From Sedimentisphaerales bacterium (lineage in GTDB: Bacteria > Planctomycetota > Phycisphaerae > Sedimentisphaerales > SG8-4), in NCBI GenBank assembly GCA_016932895.1, contig JAFGCA010000492.1, positions 1 through 14,298 on the forward strand: a DNA stretch of 14,298 nt, written 5' to 3'. Made by a program: the position numbers and the translations under genes. This document shows, one piece after another, positions 5,948-12,271 of the stretch; positions within the stretch are counted from its first letter, which is position 1, and each line of letters begins with the position of its first letter. The notes under the pieces were generated by a model. That model worked only from the letters and a program-made list of their open reading frames with translations. It was not told where the DNA came from and ran no database searches.

Positions 5948-6469
5948 GTGTACGGCACAAAGCACGCAATATTGCTAATCGCGGCTATGTTGGCGTTTCT
6001 GTGGACGGGCTGTGCCCGACATAGGCTGGTCCCGCTGGCCCCCGTGACGCGTCCGGCAAAGAACGCCACCGCCTGGAGCAAGCCCTCCTGGGGCCCCGAA
6101 ACCGAAGGGCTGCAATGCCGCTTGCGCCCCACGAAACGCCTCTGGCATCCCAACGGAGATCCCTCCTTCAAGGTGGATCTGCGCCATCGCGGCAAGCGCA
6201 TCTTTGCCTTTGACGCCTCCGAACCCTTGCCACTGCGTCGGGTCGTCGTCGATGGGCGGGAATATCCCGCGTCGAGCCCACCTGCGTCCCAAGGGCGGCT
6301 TTCCCCGCTGGCGCCGGGCATGGAACTCACAAACCAGCCCGTCAGCCTGCCCCGAAGCGTGTACGCCTCGCTGGCCACCGGGCCCCATACAATCCAGATC
6401 GTCTTTGCCTTCGAGGACGTGGAGGTCGTGAGCAACCGCGTGGCGATTGAGGTGGCTCGCGCGCCATAG
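5948..6469 (+). CDS. Small lipoprotein, predicted beta-sandwich (173 aa)
   Basis: A GTG start at 5948 gives Lys5, a hydrophobic run from residue 7 to 18 and WTGC with Cys22, a lipoprotein signal in which the usual Leu at -3 is replaced by Trp. The later ATG at 5987 would leave too short a signal. A TGGAG ribosome-site match precedes the GTG. The mature part (~50-170) reads as a beta-sandwich: a block around GLQCRLRPTKRLW, then VDLRHRGKR, and an ending HTIQIVFAFEDVEVVSNRVAIEV. This resembles a domain often seen in planctomycete proteins that end in VxVVSNPVEI, possibly related to BsuPI-like folds. That is a recollection, and no specific function can be given. It is single-gene, with its own TATAAT, and converges on the hydrolase gene with 27 bp between stops. 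The membrane-anchored placement is inferred. Confidence 0.75.
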   Translation: MYGTKHAILLIAAMLAFLWTGCARHRLVPLAPVTRPAKNATAWSKPSWGPETEGLQCRLRPTKRLWHPNGDPSFKVDLRHRGKRIFAFDASEPLPLRRVVVDGREYPASSPPASQGRLSPLAPGMELTNQPVSLPRSVYASLATGPHTIQIVFAFEDVEVVSNRVAIEVARAP

Positions 6470-6496
6470 CAGTCGCTTGTCGCCCCGTCGGAACGT

Positions 6497-8065
6497 TCAG
6501 CGGGCTTTCTCCACCCGGACCCCGGCAATCGCCAGCTCCATCGGCCCCCCGGTGATCGCAAGACGAAAATCGGCGCCGTTGCACCGGTTCATGAAGCGGC
6601 AGTCGGACAAGGCAATCTCCGCCTCCTTCCATTTTCCGGAACCCGAGAGCCGCACGCTGCCGGCCATCCGAAAAGCCCCGTCGAGCGGCCCTTCGTCCAC
6701 GGCGCTGTCGTACTCCACGGCAAAGCCCAAACAGCCGGCGTCACGGTACCTCACGCCAACGACGACCGGGCGGTCCAACAGCCCGTAGGCGAAGGCGTCA
6801 TCCACGTTAAAGTACAGATAACGCGAGAGTTGCGAATGGGGATTCGGTGCCGCGACCACCGCTTTTTCGCCGTCGATAGTTCGCAATTCCCAGACCCCGT
6901 CGCCGCCGCTGGGCCGCAGGCTCAATCCGCACGGTATCTCCGGCTGCCACGCAACGCTGGCGGCATTGACGTATCCCGACGGGAAACGCACATGCGTCCC
7001 CCCATGCCACATGTCCGCAAACAACCTGGTCAGGACGATGTAGCTGCGCCCGTATTCCCGCGAATGCGCGACATCGGTGCCCTCGTGCCATTCGTTCCAG
7101 GTCTCCACGTGAACCATCCAGGGCCGCCGCTCGGGGTCGAGTTGCAGGACCTTGGCCCAGCGGTCGATGTAGGTCTGGCCGTCCTGGCGCTCGACGATAA
7201 GAGGCTGTCGGCCGGGCACGGCGCTGTGGTCGTAGCCGGGCCCGAGGGCGATGGTCTCCTTGAAAATCAGCGGCCCGCTGACCGCCCCGCCCCACGAATA
7301 CGTGGCGTCGGCCTGCCCCTTCCAGTCCGCGGCCTTGACGATGAAGGGCTCGACGCCGAAATCCTTCTTGAACCGGCTCTTGGTGTACTCAAACTGCTGC
7401 TGCGGGTCTTGCTCTCTGGCGAAGTGGGCCGAGTAAAGAAAAACGATGGGCTTTCCGTCGATGCGGGCCCACTTGGCCGGCGGGATCAGGCTGAAGAAAT
7501 CGCGCATCGCGGTGTAGAACCAGTCCTTGCCGAAATCGGTCGTCAGGTCCACGTGGTAGCTGCCCCCGCCCGGGTTGAAGCTGTTGTACCGCAGGATGGA
7601 CGTATCGTAAAACAGCCCGATCGCCGGCAGCTCGGCCCCCTGCTCCTGCAGGGCCGTATGCGCCTCGACCAAAGGCGGCAGGCCGGCGAAGCTCCACCCG
7701 TCGTAGTCGCCCGGAACGCCCCAATACACGGGCATGAGAAAATCCACTCCAGCCTCGATCATGTCCGCAAGCTGCACCTCGTGCCACGCCGCGCTCTTGT
7801 AGCTGATCCCCTCTAGGTCGGCCGGATGCGTCGTCAGTGCATCGGAGCCGTCGCCGTTGGTGATATGGCTTCCGCTCTCCACGTCGTACCAGTAAAAGTA
7901 CGTCGTCCCTACCAGGGGCTGGCCCTTCTGAAATGAAACCGCCCCTTCATGGTTGACCGCCCGCAACCCGAAGAACTCTCCCGGCGGGCGCGCCGGCAAA
8001 TCCCGCCCCTGCCCCGCCAACGACCCACAAAACAGAACCGACAAAACAATGAGACTCTTCTGCAT
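6497..8065 (-). CDS. DUF5010-type, GH99-like secreted glycoside hydrolase (522 aa)
   Basis: Residues 1 to ~20 (MQKSLIVLSVLFCGSLAGQG) are a signal peptide. Residues ~30-370 form a TIM-barrel-like region with TTYFYWYD, DFLMPVYWG, FYDTSILRYN, KPIVFLYS and finally WNEWHEGT at 323-330. In GH99-type enzymes (endo-alpha-mannosidase/mannanase) the two catalytic carboxylates lie three residues apart in such a segment; here these would be Glu325 and Glu328. Residues ~416-520 (YLYFNVDDAF onward) form a beta-sandwich, possibly carbohydrate-binding. A role in cutting an extracellular or periplasmic polysaccharide is likely; the substrate is unknown. The start at 8065 is chosen because GGAAGGGG precedes it and the signal begins there. 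Upstream in-frame ATGs up to 8386 give a leader of no protein character. It is monocistronic and divergent from the RCC1 gene. Confidence 0.8.
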   Translation of the reverse strand: MQKSLIVLSVLFCGSLAGQGRDLPARPPGEFFGLRAVNHEGAVSFQKGQPLVGTTYFYWYDVESGSHITNGDGSDALTTHPADLEGISYKSAAWHEVQLADMIEAGVDFLMPVYWGVPGDYDGWSFAGLPPLVEAHTALQEQGAELPAIGLFYDTSILRYNSFNPGGGSYHVDLTTDFGKDWFYTAMRDFFSLIPPAKWARIDGKPIVFLYSAHFAREQDPQQQFEYTKSRFKKDFGVEPFIVKAADWKGQADATYSWGGAVSGPLIFKETIALGPGYDHSAVPGRQPLIVERQDGQTYIDRWAKVLQLDPERRPWMVHVETWNEWHEGTDVAHSREYGRSYIVLTRLFADMWHGGTHVRFPSGYVNAASVAWQPEIPCGLSLRPSGGDGVWELRTIDGEKAVVAAPNPHSQLSRYLYFNVDDAFAYGLLDRPVVVGVRYRDAGCLGFAVEYDSAVDEGPLDGAFRMAGSVRLSGSGKWKEAEIALSDCRFMNRCNGADFRLAITGGPMELAIAGVRVEKAR

Positions 8066-8441
8066 GATCCCCTTCCTGCTTCTCGTTGGCACCGCCTTCA
8101 TTTCTCGACGACGTCCATGTCTGTAACCCGCGCCATTCCTTGTCGCCACAAGCTTTCTTCGCGCGCCTGCTTCCGACGACCCGGGCTCGATCAAAACGCT
8201 CACGAGGATAGCGTAACACACAACCTCGGCCCGGACAATCCCGAACAACTGCACATCGCACGCAACCGCACCCGGCGCGTGAGCATGCAACCGTGGTGTG
8301 TCCAGTGCCGAGAAGTGCCGCCGCTGCCAGACGGCGATCGCACCCGGCAAAAAATACGTCTTCCTGCGTATTGACCCGGCCGGCATTTGTGCCAGGCTTT
8401 ATGAAGAAAACGCCCGGCATACAAATTGGAGGGATAGGTCC

Positions 8442-8507
8442 GTGAATGAACTGCTTCTTGCGTCTTTTGCAATGCTTTTGCTGCTGTTCGGCCTCCATTC
8501 GGACTAA
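8442..8507 (+). CDS. Possible 21-residue hydrophobic peptide
   Basis: A GTG at 8442 follows GGAGGG (8428-8433) with an 8-nt gap, one of the best ribosome sites in the window. It encodes MNELLLASFAMLLLLFGLHS plus Asp and then TAA: a single predicted membrane helix. The frame is open back to a GTG at 8298, which would give a 69-residue protein with a CRRC pair and the same C-terminal helix, but that start has no ribosome site. It might be a small membrane peptide (regulatory or toxin-like) or chance. I see no antitoxin RNA or partner. Confidence 0.3.
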   Translation: MNELLLASFAMLLLLFGLHSD

Positions 8508-8598
8508 GCAGGCAGCTTCCGGTCCAAATATCCGCGATTTTCGGGCTCTCTGCCGCGACCCGGATGTGGCCTCAACGGCAACGATTTGCCCAATTTGC

Positions 8599-8633
8599 TT
8601 GCATTTGTCGTTTCAGAAGTCTATAATATAGAC
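8599..8633 (+). promoter_or_regulatory. RCC1-gene promoter overlapped by a perfect palindrome
   Basis: TTGCAT (8599-8604) and TATAAT (8622-8627) are 17 bp apart; the -10 is perfect. The -10 lies inside GTCTATA-A-TATAGAC (8619-8633), a perfect 15-bp palindrome with one central base, a good candidate operator. The predicted start at about 8634 gives a leader of about 87 nt and supports 8721 over 8586 as the start codon. Confidence 0.6.
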
Positions 8634-8720
8634 GTAGGATGCGGAATAACTTTTACGGAGATCCCCGGGGTTTCAAAACATCTGTTTTGCAGCCAAAAAG
8701 CGAATGATGAAGAGATTCTC

Positions 8721-10283
8721 ATGATCGCGCAGCGTCAACCGGCAATCGGCGAACGTGGCACAAACCCGTCTCATTTGCGGGCTGCTCTGTTTGTCTGGCT
8801 TGGCGTACTGCTCCTTTGCGGCATCGTTCGGGGCGCCTCCGTCGTTTCCTGGGGCAACGCACTCGACCGCCCGAAGACCGACGCGCCGGCGCGAGAATAC
8901 GTCTGTGTCTGCGGAGGAGCCTACCACAATCTGGCGCTCACAGCGGACGGCCGGCTTGTCGCCTGGGGCGAATGGCTGAACGGTCAGTGCAACACACCTC
9001 GTGACAACGGATTTACCGCCATTGCGGCCGGATACTACCACAACCTGGCCTTGCGGTCGGACGGAACCATTGTCGCGTGGGGCAATAACGGACGCGGCCA
9101 ATGCAATGTCCCGCTGGGCGAGCGTTTTCGGACGATTGCGGCCGGCAACTGGCACAGCGTGGCGATTCGCACAGACGGATCGCTGGCCGCCTGGGGCTGG
9201 AACGAACAAGGCCAGTGCAACCCGCCGCCGGGCAACGACTACCAGGCGATCTGCGCCGGCCACTATCACAGCCTGGCCCTGAAGCACGACGGAACCCTCG
9301 TCGCCTGGGGCGGCAACGGGGACGGCCAGGGCGAGGTCCCGGAAGGCAATGATTTCGTCGCGATTGCCGCCGGCTCGCTCCACAGTCTGGCCCTGCGAAA
9401 AAACGGCTCGCTGGTCGCCTGGGGACGCAATGACAACGATCAATGCGATGTGCCGTCGGGCAACGACTTCGTCGCCATTGCGGCCAACGGCTTTCACAGC
9501 GCCGCCCTGCGGTCGGACGGCTCCGTGGAGGCCTGGGGCTGGGACCGATACGGCCAGTGTGACGTCCCGGAAGATGCCGACTTCGGGAAGATTGCCGCCG
9601 GTGGGTTTCACTGCCTGGCAACGAGAATCCACCTGGTGACGAACCATCGGGAAGAGCCGGGCGAGACTGAGCCCGAAAGCGTCGCTGCCGCCGATGTGCC
9701 TGTCGACGTCACGGTCCGCCCGGAGGAGACAGCACAGGTTCTTCCCGAAAGTGATGAGCCCGCGCCCCCGGCCGACCGCTCCGTGTCCGATGCGCAACTG
9801 AACGCCAATCCGACCCCCGCACCCGAACCCGACGCGCCGGAACCCGACGCGGCGGCCGCCGACATTCCCGTAGCCGCCGACCACGCGGATACCGCCGTCG
9901 TGACACCGACACCGCCCGCTGCTGCGGCCGTCTCGGCAACTGACGACGCCCTCTCCACCGATACGAATCAGGAACCGCCGGCAGTCGCATCCGCACAACG
10001 GGCCCAGAGGATTCCTCCCCTGTCTGCGATTCAACGAGACGAACCCGTCGCGGATACCGCCCAGATCCAGCCCGATCGCCCTGCGATCGCGCCGCTGGAG
10101 ACCGGTCCCGACAAGGAGAAGCCCAACCGCGCGAGCCGACTCTATCAGATCATTGTAGGGATCGCAGCCGCGGGCTTGATTCTTCCCGCCGTTATCTTCT
10201 TCGTCCGCCGCAGGCACCTGCTCGCGAAGCTTTTCGATCTGCACGGATGGGATCGGATCGGCCCGCACCGGCACTATTATTGA
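8721..10283 (+). CDS. Membrane-anchored RCC1-like seven-bladed propeller protein (520 aa)
   Basis: Residues ~20-38 are a signal peptide (AALFVWLGVLLLCGIVRGA). Residues 40-304 carry RCC1-type repeats of the form HSLALRxDGxLVAWGxNxxG followed by QCxVPxxxxFxxIAAG. Six repeats are complete. The N-terminal strand SVVSWGN and the C-terminal GFHCLATR are the two halves of a seventh, so the propeller closes in the usual Velcro manner. Residues ~305-470 form a Pro/Ala/Asp/Glu-rich stalk with no predicted fold. A membrane helix (~474-495, LYQIIVGIAAAGLILPAVIFF) is followed by RRRH and a short basic/aromatic tail ending HRHYY. The start at 8721 fits the signal peptide, GAAGAG at 8709 and the promoter. 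The role is likely binding or adhesion at the cell surface; the ligand is unknown. A 220-bp gap with its own promoter separates it from the M14 genes. Confidence 0.85.
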   Translation: MIAQRQPAIGERGTNPSHLRAALFVWLGVLLLCGIVRGASVVSWGNALDRPKTDAPAREYVCVCGGAYHNLALTADGRLVAWGEWLNGQCNTPRDNGFTAIAAGYYHNLALRSDGTIVAWGNNGRGQCNVPLGERFRTIAAGNWHSVAIRTDGSLAAWGWNEQGQCNPPPGNDYQAICAGHYHSLALKHDGTLVAWGGNGDGQGEVPEGNDFVAIAAGSLHSLALRKNGSLVAWGRNDNDQCDVPSGNDFVAIAANGFHSAALRSDGSVEAWGWDRYGQCDVPEDADFGKIAAGGFHCLATRIHLVTNHREEPGETEPESVAAADVPVDVTVRPEETAQVLPESDEPAPPADRSVSDAQLNANPTPAPEPDAPEPDAAAADIPVAADHADTAVVTPTPPAAAAVSATDDALSTDTNQEPPAVASAQRAQRIPPLSAIQRDEPVADTAQIQPDRPAIAPLETGPDKEKPNRASRLYQIIVGIAAAGLILPAVIFFVRRRHLLAKLFDLHGWDRIGPHRHYY

Positions 10284-10364
10284 CCGAGTCGACCACCGCG
10301 GCAACAAAGGATCTGTTGTACGGCGCGACCCGGACCTCATGAATCCCGCCTCCGCCAGAGCATC

Positions 10365-10393
10365 TTGTGTTGGATGAGTGTTTCTGTTAGCAT
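10365..10393 (+). promoter_or_regulatory. Promoter candidate for the M14 pair
   Basis: TTGTGT (10365-10370) and TAGCAT (10388-10393) are 17 bp apart, each with about four of six consensus matches. The predicted start near 10400 gives a leader of about 100 nt. The 220-bp gap 10284-10503 also holds two copies of GCGACCCGGA (10325-10334, 10474-10483) and a weak CAACA/TGTTG hairpin; no terminator for the RCC1 gene is evident, so read-through is possible. Confidence 0.4.
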
Positions 10394-10503
10394 CCTGGTC
10401 GCGGTCCGGACGGGAACGGACGGGCCGTTGCGTGAGGAACTCGCCAGGAATCGGTTCATTCGGCGCCGCTGCGGCGACCCGGACGTGGAAAGGGGAGAAC
10501 CCA

Positions 10504-12270
10504 ATGGTCGCAGGCACACAAGAAACCAGGGCCCATCTCAGTTGCCTCGCAATGCTCTTACTGCTGGTCGCGGTGTGCGGACCCGTGCACGCCGACGCGG
10601 GGCCCTATCGCAACTACAAATCGCTGCGAAGCCGCCTGGCGAACCTGGCCCGGCGCGAACCCAATCTCGTCCGCCTGGACGCGTTGACGCGGTCCCTGGA
10701 AGGGCGCAAGGTCTGGATCGCCGAGATCGGACGAGGCGCCGACGAGGCGCGCAGTACGCGTCCGGCAATGCTCGTGGTGGCCGGTATCGAGGGCGACGAT
10801 CTGATTGGATCGTGCGTGACCGCGTCCTGGATCGAAAGCCTGATCGAGAGCTACGAGCAGGACGGCGATGTCACCAACCTGCTGAATACAACGACGCTCT
10901 ACGTTGTCCCCCGGCTCAATCCGGACGCCGCCGAGAACTTCTTCGCCCCGGTGCAGGTGGAAACGAACGTCACCGGCCGGCCTTTCGACGACGACCACGA
11001 CGGACTGACCGACGAGGACGGGCCCGAGGACCTCAACGCCGACGGCTCTGTCACCTGGATGCGCGTTCGAGACGCACGCGGCGAATACGCCCTCGATCCC
11101 ATCGACGAGCGACTGCTCGTGAAGGCCGATCCCTTCAGAAAAGAAGCGGGTGCCTGGCGCTACCTGCCCGAAGGAATCGACAGCGATCACGACGGGAAAT
11201 GGAACGAGGACGCCCCCGGCGGCGTCAACCTGAACCGCAACTTCCCCTGCCGGTACGCCTACTTCGCCTCCGACGCCGGCCTCCACCCGGTCAGCGAAGA
11301 CGAAACGCGGGCCCTGGCCGACTTCGTCGTGGACCATCCGAATATCGGCATCGTGCTGACCTACGGGGCCGCCGACAATCTTCTCAAATGTCCCGAAGGC
11401 GGCGAGCCGCCGGGAGGACGCAAGCCGCTGACGGCGATCGACGAGAAGGACGTGGATTACTATTGCGCCGCCGGCGAGCTTTTCCGCGAGACGTTCGGGC
11501 TGGACAAAGAGCTGGAGGGGCAGACGTTTCCCGGGACATTCAGCGACTGGATGTACTTCCATCGCGGCCGGTTCTCCGTGGCGGCTCGCCCCTGGAATCT
11601 CGACGTCGAGATCGAGCTTGCCGAAGGCAGCGAGGAAGATAAGACAACCGAGCCCAACGAGACGAGCGACCGAGATGTTGCCGACGAGAAATCGCCCGAG
11701 AAGGACAAAGACAAGAGAAATGAAAAGCAGCGGCAACGGTTGGCGTGGTTCGACGCCCACCGCCCCGACGCCTTCCTCGCGTGGCGGCCTTTCGAGCATC
11801 CCGATTTTCCGGGCCGGAAGGTGGAAATCGGAGGCTACCGTCCCTTCGCGTTGACGAACCCGCCGCGAGACAGGGTCGCCGACGTCGTCGCCCGGCAAGG
11901 CCGGTTCCTCACGGCGCTGGCGCAGAAGCTGCCCCGCATCGGTCTGGCCGGGACCGAGGTCAAGCACCTGGGCAATTCCGTCTTTGAAGTGACGCTCTGC
12001 GTGGAGAACAAGGGATTCCTGCCGACGGTGCTCTCCCACGGCGTGCGTACCGGTGCGGTCCACCCCACGCGCGTCACACTGGGCATCCACGACGACCGCA
12101 TCCTCTCGGGTCGGCGGATCACGTACCTGTCCCCGATTGCGGGCAGCGGCGCCACGGCCCGCACGCGGTACGTCCTTCACGTACCCGACGCCCGCGAAGT
12201 CGAGTTCACCGTCGTCTCGGCACTGGCCGGCCAGTTCAACGGCACGATCGAACTATCGAAGGAGCAGTGA
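10504..12270 (+). CDS. M14 carboxypeptidase-like protein, predicted catalytically inactive (588 aa)
   Basis: A signal peptide (1 to ~32) is followed by an M14-type domain (~36-350) that aligns block by block with the product of the next gene. The M14 zinc site HxxE is EGDD here (96-99), the third ligand His is Gly288 in TYGAAD, and the catalytic Glu region (TFTNELW in the neighbour) reads SVAARPW. Thus all three zinc ligands and the base are lost. Retained are NLNRN with Arg245 (the carboxylate-binding NR pair), two DxDxDG-type loops (DDDHDGLTDED, DSDHDGKWNED), and a C-terminal beta-sandwich (~480-588). A highly charged Lys/Glu/Asp-rich insert lies at ~375-415. The start at 10504 follows AAGGGGAG. 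It lies 1 bp from the next gene, so the two products are made together. A non-catalytic binding or partner role is inferred; a genuine peptidase role is unlikely. Confidence 0.82.
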   Translation: MVAGTQETRAHLSCLAMLLLLVAVCGPVHADAGPYRNYKSLRSRLANLARREPNLVRLDALTRSLEGRKVWIAEIGRGADEARSTRPAMLVVAGIEGDDLIGSCVTASWIESLIESYEQDGDVTNLLNTTTLYVVPRLNPDAAENFFAPVQVETNVTGRPFDDDHDGLTDEDGPEDLNADGSVTWMRVRDARGEYALDPIDERLLVKADPFRKEAGAWRYLPEGIDSDHDGKWNEDAPGGVNLNRNFPCRYAYFASDAGLHPVSEDETRALADFVVDHPNIGIVLTYGAADNLLKCPEGGEPPGGRKPLTAIDEKDVDYYCAAGELFRETFGLDKELEGQTFPGTFSDWMYFHRGRFSVAARPWNLDVEIELAEGSEEDKTTEPNETSDRDVADEKSPEKDKDKRNEKQRQRLAWFDAHRPDAFLAWRPFEHPDFPGRKVEIGGYRPFALTNPPRDRVADVVARQGRFLTALAQKLPRIGLAGTEVKHLGNSVFEVTLCVENKGFLPTVLSHGVRTGAVHPTRVTLGIHDDRILSGRRITYLSPIAGSGATARTRYVLHVPDAREVEFTVVSALAGQFNGTIELSKEQ

Positions 12271-12271
12271 C

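Larger units (their letters stand above)
8066..8720. other. Divergent intergenic region between hydrolase and RCC1 genes
   Basis: These 655 bp hold the 5' regions of two divergent genes. Apart from the promoter with palindrome (8599-8633) and the small ORF at 8442-8507, there are three phased ATTTG(C/T) hexamers at 8584-8589, 8593-8598 and 8603-8608, and one copy of a GCGACCCGGA motif (8555-8564) that recurs at 10325 and 10474. I see no convincing promoter for the leftward hydrolase gene and no RNA gene. Confidence 0.6.

Noticed and set aside
8446..8631. 61-codon Cys-rich plus-strand ORF
   Set aside because: It starts too far from the GGAGGG site, has an unstructured composition, and runs into the RCC1 promoter; the GTG at 8442 in another frame fits better.
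8673..10517. 614-codon minus-strand ORF opposite the RCC1 gene
   Set aside because: The translation is repetitive only because it mirrors the propeller repeats; there is no signal peptide or domain, and it would cover two plus-strand promoters.
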